From Dielma fastidiosa (GTDB lineage: Bacteria > Bacillota_I > Bacilli_A > Erysipelotrichales > Erysipelotrichaceae): DNA of 64,000 nt. Positions 41,757-50,177 of the stretch are shown here, in pieces (position 1 is the first letter of the stretch; the number at the start of each line of letters is the position of its first letter). The stretch spans positions 58,516-122,515 of the forward strand of contig NZ_HE578932.1 in assembly GCF_000313565.1 (NCBI RefSeq). The letters are read 5' to 3'. A program made the position numbers and the translations under genes. The notes beneath the pieces are model-generated. The model ran no database searches and was not told where the DNA came from. It saw only the letters and a list, made by a program, of their open reading frames with translations.

Positions 41757-42122
41757 ATGCATTATTTAGTTGGACAGGTTGTAGAAGGTGTTATCACCGG
41801 CATCCAGCCCTATGGTGCTTTTGTTTATCTGGACTCAGATCATAAAGGCCTGATTCATATCTCAGAAATATCGAGGGGATATGTTAAGGATGTGACGAAA
41901 TTTCTGACGGTGGGCGAAAAAGTCCGGGTTAAAGTCATTGATATTGATACGTCAACAAATCAGTGTAAACTGTCGCTGAAGGCAGTGAACCGCAATATGG
42001 CTCGTCAGAAGCAGAAAGTACACCGTGTACAAAAGGTGCCGAAAATGGTGATCGGCTTTCAGGTATTGGCTGATCATTTGGATGAATGGATTGAAAATCA
42101 GATCAAGCGGGAGGAAAAATGA
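41757..42122 (+). CDS. S1-domain RNA-binding protein (YugI/CvfD type)
   Basis: 121 residues. An S1 domain fills residues 1-75 (GQVVEGVITGIQPYGAFVYL, then GLIHISEIS), followed by a basic tail with KQKVHRVQKVP and a C-terminal helix. Proteins of this type (general stress protein 13/CvfD) bind RNA or the ribosome and regulate translation. A TATAAT-like element lies about 30 bases upstream. It overlaps the pgi start by 4 bases. Confidence 0.85.
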   Translation: MHYLVGQVVEGVITGIQPYGAFVYLDSDHKGLIHISEISRGYVKDVTKFLTVGEKVRVKVIDIDTSTNQCKLSLKAVNRNMARQKQKVHRVQKVPKMVIGFQVLADHLDEWIENQIKREEK

Positions 42123-43396
42123 TGATCAAGTTAGAAACTAAAAACGCATTTTTAAATGAGAATTTCGCAGATTATCAAGACAGCGTAACGCATTGTCATG
42201 AGCTGCTGATGACCAAAAAAGGCAAAGGGAACGACTATACCGGTTGGGTAGAATGGCCTTTTGACTATGATAAAGAGGAGTTTGCCCGTATTTTAGATGC
42301 GGCTGAGCGAATCCGCAATAACTGTGATGTATTCTTGGTATGCGGTATCGGCGGTTCATATTTAGGGGCACGCGCGGTCATTGAAATGGTGAATGGACTG
42401 TATGCTCAGAAAAAACCTGAAATTATCTTTATCGGCAATACCTTCTCATCAACGTATATCGCTCAGGTTTTAGATTATATCAAGAATAAGGAAGTATGCC
42501 TGAATGTTATTTCTAAGTCTGGCACAACTACGGAGACAGCGTTGGCTTTCCGTCTGTTTAAACAGGCGTTAGAAGCTAAGTATGGTGTTGAAGAAGCTGC
42601 TAAACGTATCTTTGCGACAACTGACCGCAACCGCGGCACACTGAAATCATTAGCTGATAAGGCTGGTTATGAAGAATTTGCGATTCCTGATGATATCGGC
42701 GGCCGTTTCTCTGTTATTACGGCTGTAGGTCTATTGCCGATTGCGGTTGCCGGCATTGATATCAACGCGCTGCTTGAAGGCTGCCGCAAGGCTTATAAGG
42801 ATCTGGATACTGCTGATCTGGATAAGAATCCAGCTTATCGTTATGCTGTTGCACGCCGTATGCTGCAAAATCAAGGCAAGAATGCGGAAATGCTTGTTTC
42901 ATATGAAACTCAGATGAGTATGGTTGCTGAATGGTGGAAACAGCTGTTTGGTGAATCAGAAGGTAAAAACGGCAAGGGAATTCTGCCTTGCTCAGTTAAT
43001 TTCTCTACGGATCTGCATTCTATGGGTCAATTCATTCAAGATGGCAATAAAGTATTGTTTGAAACATTGATTAAGGTTGAAAAACCAACTCTGGATCTTA
43101 CTTTCCCAGCCGATGAAGAAAATTTAGACGGTATGAATTATCTTGCCGGTAAATCTGTGGATTGGGTAAATAAGATGGCTTGTCAGGGTACTTTGGAGGC
43201 ACATGTTGAAACAGGTCATGTTCCTAATATCGAAATCACAATTCCTGATATGAGTGTTGAAAGCTTTGGTTATATGGCTTATTTCTTCTTCAGAGCGATT
43301 GCGATGACAACTTATCTGATTGATGAAAATCCATTTGATCAGCCAGGTGTAGAAGTATATAAAAAGAATATGTTCCGCCTGTTAGGCAAGAATTAA
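42119..43396 (+). CDS. pgi: Glucose-6-phosphate isomerase
   Basis: 425 residues, the short bacterial form common in Bacillota (about 450). Motifs include VCGIGGSYLGARAVIE, VISKSGTTTETALAF (phosphate binding), IGGRFSVITAVGLLPI and GESEGKNGKGILP with the catalytic Glu. It interconverts glucose-6-P and fructose-6-P. Two adjacent ATGs (42119 and 42122) share GAGGAAAA. Confidence 0.96.
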   Translation: MMIKLETKNAFLNENFADYQDSVTHCHELLMTKKGKGNDYTGWVEWPFDYDKEEFARILDAAERIRNNCDVFLVCGIGGSYLGARAVIEMVNGLYAQKKPEIIFIGNTFSSTYIAQVLDYIKNKEVCLNVISKSGTTTETALAFRLFKQALEAKYGVEEAAKRIFATTDRNRGTLKSLADKAGYEEFAIPDDIGGRFSVITAVGLLPIAVAGIDINALLEGCRKAYKDLDTADLDKNPAYRYAVARRMLQNQGKNAEMLVSYETQMSMVAEWWKQLFGESEGKNGKGILPCSVNFSTDLHSMGQFIQDGNKVLFETLIKVEKPTLDLTFPADEENLDGMNYLAGKSVDWVNKMACQGTLEAHVETGHVPNIEITIPDMSVESFGYMAYFFFRAIAMTTYLIDENPFDQPGVEVYKKNMFRLLGKN

Positions 43397-43402
43397 GTTC
43401 CG

Positions 43403-43427
43403 AAAGCTGACGTTTGTCAGCTTTTTA
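43403..43427 (+). terminator. Intrinsic terminator after pgi
   Basis: AAAGCTGAC and GTCAGCTTT pair perfectly around GTTT, followed by T. Confidence 0.85.
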
Positions 43428-43503
43428 TTGTAATTTATGACACGTTTCAATTTTTTTGTGATAAAATAGATTTGTCAATATATACAAGGAGAGATAGGGT
43501 AAT

Positions 43504-44235
43504 ATGAAATTTAAAGCATTAGGTGTATTAAGCATGGCAGCATTGCTCTGCGCTTGTTCCTCTGGCAGTAAGTTTGAAAGTGTAGATATCGTTTATCTAA
43601 ATCCAAATCATGATAAAGTAATGTCAGAAGTATTACAGTCAAAGCCAATTGCCAAGACTGAAGCACAGAAGGTATTCAGTGATCCGAATACGACCATCGA
43701 GGTTTATTATGATGATCCGGTTAATGATGAGTATAGAATTCAGGTAGTGAATCTGTCCGATTATTATTTCACTGGTCATGTGGATTTCCCTGAATGTGAA
43801 AAGAGTATCAATGTTAAGGCATTGCCTCCAATGAGCGGTGATTTCGCAACCATCGTTTGTCCGGCTTTTGACGCGGATGCTGATTTTGAATATGATGGTG
43901 ATCTGTATGAACGTACAGAAGAAGCTGCATTCAATGTTCCGATGGAAATCTATTATTTTGAGGAAGACGATACAGTTTATGATTATGTACTTGACAGTGA
44001 CAGCATTGATGCGGAAATGATTCGTTCTTTAGCTGATTATCTGTATACTGAATCAGTATTGGCAAATCTTGAAGGAACATATAATATGTATGTATTTGCT
44101 AAATCTGACTATGATGCCAACAATTTTGGCGATGATGCAATCAAAGCGGTTATCTGGCTGGATCAGGTCAATGATATGGCTGAAATCTATGCTAATGACG
44201 GTTCATTAGTTGAAAGAATCAACTATCGCGGTTAA
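43504..44235 (+). CDS. Acidic lipoprotein of unknown function
   Basis: 243 residues. A lipoprotein signal ends in LLCACSSGS, so Cys18 or Cys20 would be lipidated and the protein displayed outside. The rest is rich in Asp, Glu and Tyr, with an apparently all-beta centre (YRIQVVNLSDYYFTGHVDF) and a second domain starting near residue 170. I do not recognise a family. It has its own terminator. The position between pgi and an XRE gene gives no functional clue. Confidence 0.65.
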   Translation: MKFKALGVLSMAALLCACSSGSKFESVDIVYLNPNHDKVMSEVLQSKPIAKTEAQKVFSDPNTTIEVYYDDPVNDEYRIQVVNLSDYYFTGHVDFPECEKSINVKALPPMSGDFATIVCPAFDADADFEYDGDLYERTEEAAFNVPMEIYYFEEDDTVYDYVLDSDSIDAEMIRSLADYLYTESVLANLEGTYNMYVFAKSDYDANNFGDDAIKAVIWLDQVNDMAEIYANDGSLVERINYRG

Positions 44236-44246
44236 TCACATATTAG

Positions 44247-44267
44247 GCCTGCAGCTGCAGGCTTTTT
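44247..44267 (+). terminator. Intrinsic terminator
   Basis: GCCTGCAG (44247-44254) and CTGCAGGC (44255-44262) form a perfect palindrome followed by five T. Confidence 0.75.
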
Positions 44268-44344
44268 ATTTAGATATTTTTGGGTGTAAATCTAATAAAA
44301 TAGAATCATGACATTTCCGGCTCATCGTTTCAGATTGACGTATA

Positions 44345-44358
44345 TACTATGCATAGTA
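44345..44358. promoter_or_regulatory. 14-base palindrome near a TTGACG element
   Basis: TACTATGCATAGTA is perfectly symmetrical and begins 5 bases after TTGACG (44335-44340), as expected for an operator inside a promoter. The XRE gene start lies about 130 bases downstream, so the region could be its autoregulatory site with a long leader. No -10 of good quality is seen at the expected place. Nothing else is evident in 44268-44491. Confidence 0.4.
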
Positions 44359-44491
44359 AGACCCATACTTTTTCCTAGGCTGATAAAGTTTGGCGTATTG
44401 ATAGCTGAAAGTCTGATTCTACCTATTGTCTACCATAAGTGGATGGCTATTTTCACACTTCTAAGGTAAAATAATTCCATGGAGGTGCTTT

Positions 44492-44962
44492 ATGGAACTG
44501 CAGCAAATTGGTAAATATATAGCCGCTAAACGAAAAGCGGAGGGCTTAACGCAGGAAGCGCTGGCACAGCTTTTAGGCGTGACAAATAAAGCGGTATCTA
44601 AATGGGAAAACGGCAAATGTCTGCCTGATCTATCTCATTATGAGGCACTTTGTGAAATTTTGCATATCTCTGTTAATGAGCTGATGGCAGGAAAAGATAT
44701 TGAAGAGACAGACTTGAAAAAAGTCAGCGAGCAGAGCTTAAAAGAGGTATTGAGAAGCAATGCTGATCTGTCAGCGATGAAACATATCTGCATTGGTCTG
44801 CTGCTGCTTTTGGTGGGGCGCTGCCTGCCGCTTGTCCAGCTGCAGGATGCTGCCTCAGAAGCTACCCAATTCATCTTTGGTGTTTCAGAAGGAATGTCCA
44901 TAGGAATTACGTGTATTGGTATCGGCTGGCTGATTATGGGGCTTGTGAAATTCAGTAAATAA
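44492..44962 (+). CDS. XRE-family regulator with two membrane segments
   Basis: 156 residues. The N-terminal helix-turn-helix is EALAQLLGVTNKAVSKWENGK. After a linker, residues about 92-155 form two hydrophobic segments (HICIGLLLLLVGRCLPLV and MSIGITCIGIGWLIMGLV). It is a smaller cousin of the product of 6384. ATGGAGG precedes the start. Target unknown. Confidence 0.85.
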   Translation: MELQQIGKYIAAKRKAEGLTQEALAQLLGVTNKAVSKWENGKCLPDLSHYEALCEILHISVNELMAGKDIEETDLKKVSEQSLKEVLRSNADLSAMKHICIGLLLLLVGRCLPLVQLQDAASEATQFIFGVSEGMSIGITCIGIGWLIMGLVKFSK

Positions 44963-44969
44963 ATGCTTA

Positions 44970-44991
44970 AGCGGCGGATGCCGCTTTTTTC
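44970..44991 (+). terminator. Terminator after the XRE gene
   Basis: AGCGGC (44970-44975) pairs with GCCGCT (44980-44985) around GGAT, then six T. Confidence 0.8.
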
Positions 44992-45027
44992 TATCATAAA
45001 TAGTCGTATAAACCGGTTAAAAATGCA

Positions 45028-45057
45028 TAAAAAAAGCACCGCTTTTCATCGGCACTT
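45028..45057 (-). terminator. Terminator of tatAC
   Basis: On the minus strand AAGTGCCG pairs with CGGTGCTT, including two wobbles, followed by seven T. Confidence 0.65.
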
Positions 45058-45059
45058 GA

Positions 45060-45800
45060 TTATAACGCTTTGACAGCATTCATTTTTTTAGTATTAAATT
45101 TATCAACCGTCCGACAGATCCACATGCTTATTTCAAGCAGCAGGCACATCGGTATGCCTAAAAGCATCTGCGACATAATATCCGGCGGTGTGATGATTGC
45201 GGCAACAATGAAGATCAAAACATAAAGGAAACCACGCTTTTCATTAAAGAACGCTGGTTTTAAGATACCAAGCTTACTTAACAAAAAAGAAAGAATCGGC
45301 ATTTCGAATACGATTCCAAAGCACAGCAGCATCTGATTGCAGAAAGACATAAATTGTTCAATGGAAATCATTGCGGCAATATCACTGATGGATATTCTGA
45401 CAAAATAGCTTAAGGTAATTGGTAAGACAACAAAATAACAGAAAATAACACCGATGATAAAAAAAGCGAGTCCCAGTGTCAGCGAAATCAGCATATATAC
45501 TTTTTCATTGCTGTAAAGCCCTTTAGAAACAAAGGCCCATATCTGATAAAGGGTAATCGGTGAACATAAGACGATGGCACACAGCAGCGATACTTTGATG
45601 TACACCATGAACAGTTCTGACGGTCCGACATAGATCAGTTCCATGCCCGGATTCAGATTCAGCAGATATTGAATCAGAATATCGATGTACTGATAACAGA
45701 TAAACATGGCAATCAAATTGATAACGATTACCAGAGTCAGACGTTTACGGAGTTCATCAAGATGCTCGACAAATGTACCCTGCTTCGAGTTAGAACTCAC
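45060..45800 (-). CDS. tatC: Twin-arginine translocase subunit TatC
   Basis: 246 residues with six membrane segments. The N-terminal FVEHLDELRKRL is the signal-recognition region of TatC. FEMPILSFLLSKLGI and AAIITPPDIMSQMLLGIPMCLL are family-typical. TatC binds the twin-arginine signal of folded proteins and recruits TatA. It follows tatA in the same unit. No separate TatB is present, a minimal TatAC system as in other Gram-positives. It diverges from the operon encoding a Tat-signal ferredoxin. Confidence 0.95.
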   Translation of the reverse strand: MSSNSKQGTFVEHLDELRKRLTLVIVINLIAMFICYQYIDILIQYLLNLNPGMELIYVGPSELFMVYIKVSLLCAIVLCSPITLYQIWAFVSKGLYSNEKVYMLISLTLGLAFFIIGVIFCYFVVLPITLSYFVRISISDIAAMISIEQFMSFCNQMLLCFGIVFEMPILSFLLSKLGILKPAFFNEKRGFLYVLIFIVAAIITPPDIMSQMLLGIPMCLLLEISMWICRTVDKFNTKKMNAVKAL

Positions 45801-45825
45801 GGCTGTACATCCTTTCTACTTGTAA

Positions 45826-46014
45826 CTATTTTTCGTCACTTGCTGGATCAGTCAGATCCTTGATTTCTTTTTCTACGGATTGGGTTCCTTTTCTGAATTC
45901 TTTAATAGCTTCACCCATTGATTTTCCAATCTGCGGCAATTTGCTGGGACCAAAAATAACCAGAACGATGATCAAAATGATTATTAATTCTCCGGCACCA
46001 ATTCTTCCAAACAT
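45826..46014 (-). CDS. tatA: Twin-arginine translocase subunit TatA
   Basis: 62 residues. It has the single N-terminal helix, the hinge [20 protein letters not shown] (with FGPxKLP and Gly) and an acidic amphipathic tail. TatA oligomers form the passage for folded substrates. AAAGGGG precedes the start; a TATAAT lies about 50 bases upstream on this strand. The gene is immediately divergent from the YdhY-like gene. Confidence 0.95.
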   Translation of the reverse strand: MFGRIGAGELIIILIIVLVIFGPSKLPQIGKSMGEAIKEFRKGTQSVEKEIKDLTDPASDEK

Positions 46015-46113
46015 AATTTCACCCCTTTAAAGGATAGTTTTTCATATCCACACACATGAATTATAGTTTATCCTATTAGAAATTGCAAGGTGCAGGGAAG
46101 TGAATTGAACAAT

Positions 46114-46255
46114 CTGTGAAAACTTTCTCAATAGATTATTCAGCGAGAAGTATGTGAAAAAATTATTGAAGTGAATTGCATTAAGGGTTATAATACAATT
46201 AGTTTTAAGGGGAGCTTTTTAGGGCATGTGGGGTTATACGGGAAAACTTTCACAA
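46114..46255. promoter_or_regulatory. Rex-like sites around the ydhYV promoter
   Basis: 46114-46131 (CTGTGAAAACTTTCTCAA) differs at two positions from the Rex pattern TTGTGAAANNTTTCACAA. 46238-46255 (ending TTTCACAA) has one perfect half. ATGTGAAAAAATTATTGA at 46152-46169 touches the -35. Rex senses NADH/NAD+ in Gram-positives and represses fermentation and redox genes. A/T-rich DNA can yield such matches by chance. Confidence 0.3.
46166..46194 (+). promoter_or_regulatory. Promoter of the ydhYV-like operon
   Basis: TTGAAG (46166-46171), exactly 17 bases, TATAAT (46189-46194). The transcript has a leader of about 150 bases before the first gene. Confidence 0.75.
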
Positions 46256-46258
46256 ACT

Positions 46259-46299
46259 TGTTAAGCCTTCTTACAAACAGCGGTTACTGCTGCTTTTTT
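46259..46299 (+). terminator. Leader attenuator of the ydhYV-like operon
   Basis: A hairpin TTGTTAAG/CTTACAA (46259-46277) is followed by CAGCGG/CTGCTG (46278-46292) and then six T (46294-46299). It lies between the promoter and the first gene, so it can only act on this operon. I see no known aptamer in 46200-46258. Confidence 0.6.
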
Positions 46300-46350
46300 A
46301 TTGTGAAAATATCGCACAGTGACTTTTGACAAATGAACGGGGTTGAAAAA

Positions 46351-47010
46351 ATGTCAGAAAAAATGTCAGAACAGATTGAGGAGAAAATCTCCAAAGCACT
46401 CGACACCGAAATGACAAGAAGACAGTTCATGAAGATTTCAGGAAAAGGGTTAATGGGTTTAACTGTTTCCGCTTCATTGCTTTCTTTGTTCGGGTGCACT
46501 CAGCAACAGATCGATAACGGTGAAGTTGCTACATGGGCTATGCCGCAGGGACTGCTGGTTGTCAATGCTGCCAAGTGTGTAGGCTGTCAGCGTTGTGAAA
46601 TCAACTGTACGCTGGTAAATGATGGTGTGGCTTCTACGTATATTTCTCGTGTTAAGGTTCAGCGCAATATTACATTGAACGGTGAACATGGTCTTTACGG
46701 CAATAAAGACTGGGTTTATTTCCCTGATACTTGCCGTCAGTGTAAGGACCCAGCTTGCGGAAATGCTTGTCCGCAGGGGGCTATTTATGCCAATGACAAC
46801 GGTATCCGTGTTGTAGATCAGGAAAAATGTATTGGCTGCGGTGCATGTGTTCAGGCATGTCCATGGCATATGCCGACTGTGAATCCTGAAACGCACAAGT
46901 CAAGCAAGTGTATTGCCTGCGGTGCATGTGTACAAGGCTGTCCTGCCGGTGCGCTGTCAATCATTCCTTGGGATGAGGTAACAGCTGCTGCTCAGGAAGT
47001 ACACAAATAG
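46351..47010 (+). CDS. ydhY: YdhY-like Tat-signal polyferredoxin subunit
   Basis: 219 residues. The N-terminus has a twin-arginine signal, MTRRQFMKISGKG, a hydrophobic stretch and then SLFGC, which could be a lipobox. E. coli YdhY has the same segment but not a clean RR pair. Sixteen cysteines in four groups (CVGCQRC, CRQCKDPAC, CIGCGAC, CIACGAC) would hold four [4Fe-4S] clusters. It should pass electrons to or from the YdhV-like catalytic subunit encoded next. An ATG at 46333 is an alternative start but lacks a ribosome site. Divergent tatAC strongly supports export. Confidence 0.88.
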   Translation: MSEKMSEQIEEKISKALDTEMTRRQFMKISGKGLMGLTVSASLLSLFGCTQQQIDNGEVATWAMPQGLLVVNAAKCVGCQRCEINCTLVNDGVASTYISRVKVQRNITLNGEHGLYGNKDWVYFPDTCRQCKDPACGNACPQGAIYANDNGIRVVDQEKCIGCGACVQACPWHMPTVNPETHKSSKCIACGACVQGCPAGALSIIPWDEVTAAAQEVHK

Positions 47011-47027
47011 AAAGGGAGGATTAATTC

Positions 47028-49151
47028 ATGTCTGCAAACTATGGATGGGCTGGAAAAATCCTGCGTGTCAACCTGACAACGGGTTCGATCACTACGGAGG
47101 ATACAGCAAAATATCAAGATTATATCGGTGGTATGGGACTTGCATACAAGATCATGTATGATGAAGTACCATTAACTACAAAGGCTTATGATGAAGCCAA
47201 TAAAATTATTTTTGGCGTCGGACCGTTAACGGCTTCCGGTGTGCCATGCTCAGGACGTATGAATGTTACGACGCTATCTGCATGGACTAAGGGCTATTCA
47301 ATTCTTGATGGTCATATGGGCGGTCATATCGCGCATAACTTCAAGTATGCCGGTTATGATGCATTGGTCATTGAAGGTAAGGCTGCCGGCCATGTCTATA
47401 TCAAGATCGATGATGATAAAGTAACCATTGAATCAGCTGAACATACATGGGGTATGGGAACCTTTGATACTAACAGAATCATGATTGAAGAAAATGGTTC
47501 TGATTTCGATGTTGTATCGATTGGTCAGGCTGGTGAAAATCTAGTCAATTACTCTTGTATGCTGACTTCTTCCTGTGATTCTGCGGGTGCTGGTACAGCC
47601 GCTGTATTAGGCAGTAAGAATGTTAAGTCAGTGGTAGTCAGAGGTACTGGCAATGTGAAGATTGCTAATCCTGCTGAATTTAAAGAATTATGTGATTACA
47701 TGCTGCGCGAGCTGATCGGCGGCAACAATAACCACAATGTACCGGCAGTTCCGCAAAGCTGGGCAGAATATTCTGCACCAAGCGGCAATAACCGCTGGGC
47801 TGGTGCGCCTGGCCGTGTTTGGGGATTAGCTGAAGGCGGCCCGATCGATATGGGTGAGCAGCCTTATGATGATATCAATAAGATTGCATACCGCTGTATG
47901 AAGGGTCAGTTTGACTTTGGTGATATCGCCCAGAAATACATGGTTAAGGTTGGCGGCTGTTCTTCATGTCCGGTACGCTGCTATGCTGAATATGAAATGG
48001 CGCCGTTGGCTGAATATGAACTGCCGACACGTGTATCCAATACATGTATGCCAATCATCTACAACACTACATGGTATCCTGAGGGTGTCAAAGATTTCGT
48101 CGATGAAGGCGATGCTTCCATCATCATCAACGGTGCCGGTGAGCGCGCGTTAGATAACTTTGGTGTTTGGGAAAACTATGGCAACCTGCTTCGTGAATTC
48201 AACTGGTGCTATAAGCACGGCGTATTTGAAAGAGTATTGCCGAAGGAAGAATATGATGCTGTACCTTGGGATTTAATGAAGGAAGGCAATCCGAAGTGGA
48301 TGTGGTGGATCATTGAACAGATCGCTACTAAGAAAGGTGAAATCTCTCACTTAGGTGATGGAACTTACCTGCTTGCGGAAAGATGGAATCTCGGTCAGGA
48401 ATTCTGGGATGACAACTATATGCAGACGATTTCTTACAATGGTTATCCTCGTCACCATGGTTCTGAAGATGTATACCAGGTTGGTGTGCTTTACAGCATC
48501 ATGTATAACCGTGACTGCATGATCCATCATATGATCAATATCGTTGGTTCCGGCTGTCCTTATGAAGTTTATAAAAAGACATTAGAAGATGAATTCGGTG
48601 AAGGCTGTGTCGATATGCCTAAGAAATATACGCCGATGAACCGTTCAAAAGCAAGACTTGCGAAATGGGCGTTTATCGGTAAGCAATGGCATGATTCAGC
48701 AACTGTCTGCAACTGGATGTGGCCGATGACACAATCACCTGCCAAGTCTCGTAATTATAAGGGTGACCATGATTTGGATGCGAAATTCATGAGTGCGGTT
48801 ACCGGTGAAAAGTGGACACGTGCAGACGTTGATTTAGCAAGTGAGCGTATTTCTAATATGCTGCGTGTTATGACTGCCATTTCATTTAATATTAATGAAG
48901 GCAGTACGAATCTGCGTGAAGATCATGATACGATCTGTAACTGGGTATTTGATAAAGAGCCTGAATTTAAGGCATTTGAAGAAGGTACGGTCAAACTGGA
49001 CCGCGCTGATATGGAACTTGCGAAGGATATGTTCTATGAGGAAATGGGATGGGATGTCAAGACTGGTATTCCAACCAGAGCAACCCTTGAACGTGTAGGT
49101 CTTGGCTATATGGCTGATGATCTGGCGGCTCGCGGTCTGCTTCCTGCATAG
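47028..49151 (+). CDS. ydhV: YdhV-like aldehyde ferredoxin oxidoreductase family enzyme
   Basis: 707 residues. The start WAGKILRVNLTTGSITTED and FGVGPLTASGVPCSGRMNVTT are typical of the AOR family, which binds a tungsten or molybdenum bis-pterin and one [4Fe-4S] cluster. Cluster ligands are C311, C314 and C318 (CSSCPVRC) and C510 (GSGCP). Its closest relative in my memory is E. coli YdhV, whose substrate is unknown; classical AORs oxidise aldehydes and other branches reduce aromatic CoA esters. It has no signal peptide, so it is either cytoplasmic or exported folded with its Tat-signal partner. AAAGGGAGG precedes the start. Confidence 0.9.
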   Translation: MSANYGWAGKILRVNLTTGSITTEDTAKYQDYIGGMGLAYKIMYDEVPLTTKAYDEANKIIFGVGPLTASGVPCSGRMNVTTLSAWTKGYSILDGHMGGHIAHNFKYAGYDALVIEGKAAGHVYIKIDDDKVTIESAEHTWGMGTFDTNRIMIEENGSDFDVVSIGQAGENLVNYSCMLTSSCDSAGAGTAAVLGSKNVKSVVVRGTGNVKIANPAEFKELCDYMLRELIGGNNNHNVPAVPQSWAEYSAPSGNNRWAGAPGRVWGLAEGGPIDMGEQPYDDINKIAYRCMKGQFDFGDIAQKYMVKVGGCSSCPVRCYAEYEMAPLAEYELPTRVSNTCMPIIYNTTWYPEGVKDFVDEGDASIIINGAGERALDNFGVWENYGNLLREFNWCYKHGVFERVLPKEEYDAVPWDLMKEGNPKWMWWIIEQIATKKGEISHLGDGTYLLAERWNLGQEFWDDNYMQTISYNGYPRHHGSEDVYQVGVLYSIMYNRDCMIHHMINIVGSGCPYEVYKKTLEDEFGEGCVDMPKKYTPMNRSKARLAKWAFIGKQWHDSATVCNWMWPMTQSPAKSRNYKGDHDLDAKFMSAVTGEKWTRADVDLASERISNMLRVMTAISFNINEGSTNLREDHDTICNWVFDKEPEFKAFEEGTVKLDRADMELAKDMFYEEMGWDVKTGIPTRATLERVGLGYMADDLAARGLLPA

Positions 49152-49175
49152 GCTGAATAGAAAGGTTGGGTAGTT

Positions 49176-49916
49176 ATGTTATTTGGTCGTCGTAAACCTG
49201 GATTTGTTAAAGAAGAGGAAAATCCAGAGTTAGTTTCTGAATACAATGAAGATCGCATGATCGCAAAACAGCAGGCAGAGGCTGAAGAGAAACCAGATCT
49301 GATGGAATATCTTGAATCATTGCCGGAGGTGGAAGATCCATACGCGGAAGCGATGGCGGCCGCCGCTGCTATGCCGCAGCCTGAGATGAAGGAAAAAACG
49401 AAGGCTGAATTACTTGCTGATTTTATCCGTGAACGTTCTGCCGGCGCGATGCTGACCGCATATGCGGCTTTGGCTGCCGAGGAAGAGGCGCTTGAGACGC
49501 TGCTTCAGGAAATGCGTGAAACAGAATCATGTGCGGATATTGTATCCATTAAAGGTGATAAAGATGTGTATTATTATTCCAATGCCAATATGAGTGATAA
49601 CTATGCCCGTATAGCGATGCTCGTAGAGGAAAAGAATCTGCCGAAAACGATTGCCGAGATGGTGCGTTTCAGCTGTAAGACATATCCGTCACCGACACCG
49701 CTGGATTACTTTACGCTGCATCCGTATTTCTATACGATGCCGCAGATCAAACGTGCGGTTGAGCAGTTTGAAAAGCATGAGGAATATGCGGATATGGCAA
49801 CGGTTGTTACCGGAAATAACATTACTTACCTGTATTCCAAAGACATTATGTCTGAAAAATATGCCAAGGCACTTGCGGAAGGTGCTGAATATGGTGAATA
49901 TGGCTATCGCCGCTAG
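49176..49916 (+). CDS. Acidic third gene of the ydhYV-like operon (YdhW position)
   Basis: 246 residues. The first 70 are charged and probably disordered (RRKPGFVKEEENPEL). An Ala/Glu-rich helical region follows. Then two similar units appear: VSIKGDKDVYYYSNANMSDNYARIA (residues about 125-149) and TVVTGNNITYLYSKDIMSEKYAKAL, an internal duplication sharing G-x-x-x-x-Y-YS-x-x-MS-x-YA. It occupies the place of ydhW in the E. coli ydhYVWXUT operon; I cannot confirm homology from memory. No cysteines for metal clusters beyond two. It may be a dedicated chaperone or assembly factor (inference). Confidence 0.6.
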   Translation: MLFGRRKPGFVKEEENPELVSEYNEDRMIAKQQAEAEEKPDLMEYLESLPEVEDPYAEAMAAAAAMPQPEMKEKTKAELLADFIRERSAGAMLTAYAALAAEEEALETLLQEMRETESCADIVSIKGDKDVYYYSNANMSDNYARIAMLVEEKNLPKTIAEMVRFSCKTYPSPTPLDYFTLHPYFYTMPQIKRAVEQFEKHEEYADMATVVTGNNITYLYSKDIMSEKYAKALAEGAEYGEYGYRR

Positions 49917-49935
49917 TTTTAAAATTTAATAATTG

Positions 49936-50119
49936 ATCTCCGAGCCATTCAATCCTAAAGACCCCCACGGATGTCTGGCCTAAGCATCAGCTTAAGGGCT
50001 TTGCTGGAAACAGCAAAACCTTCCATCTTTGAAAAGGAGCAGTCATTTTAAAGACGTCTGGTAATCAGATGATGCTTAAGGCTGCTTTGCGCTCAAAATG
50101 CGTAAAACAGCCTTTTTTT
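49936..50119 (+). ncRNA. Moco/Tuco-type riboswitch with terminator
   Basis: Conserved-looking elements are CTCCGAGCC (49938-49946), GACCCCCACGGATGTC, and a GAAA-tetraloop hairpin TTGCTG-GAAA-CAGCAA (50001-50016). The expression platform shows AAGGCTG (50088-50094) pairing with CAGCCTT (50108-50114), then seven T. GCCTAAGCATC (49978-49988) can pair with its local partner or with GATGCTTAAGGC (50081-50092), giving mutually exclusive folds. It lies directly before molybdopterin-cofactor genes, the known setting of this RNA class. Excess cofactor would be expected to stop transcription of the synthesis genes. Confidence 0.75.
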
Positions 50120-50177
50120 AAATATAATTGATGAAATCACAGTGCTGACAGCTGTGAACTTTATAGGAGAAGAAAAT

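Noticed and set aside
46200-46300. The ydhYV leader as a second Moco riboswitch
   Set aside because: It lacks the CTCCGAGCC and GACCCC-type segments and the GAAA hairpin seen at 49936-50016.
46474-46896. Minus-strand frame of 140 codons opposite the polyferredoxin
   Set aside because: The plus strand encodes 16 correctly spaced cluster cysteines; the opposite frame has no recognisable protein features.
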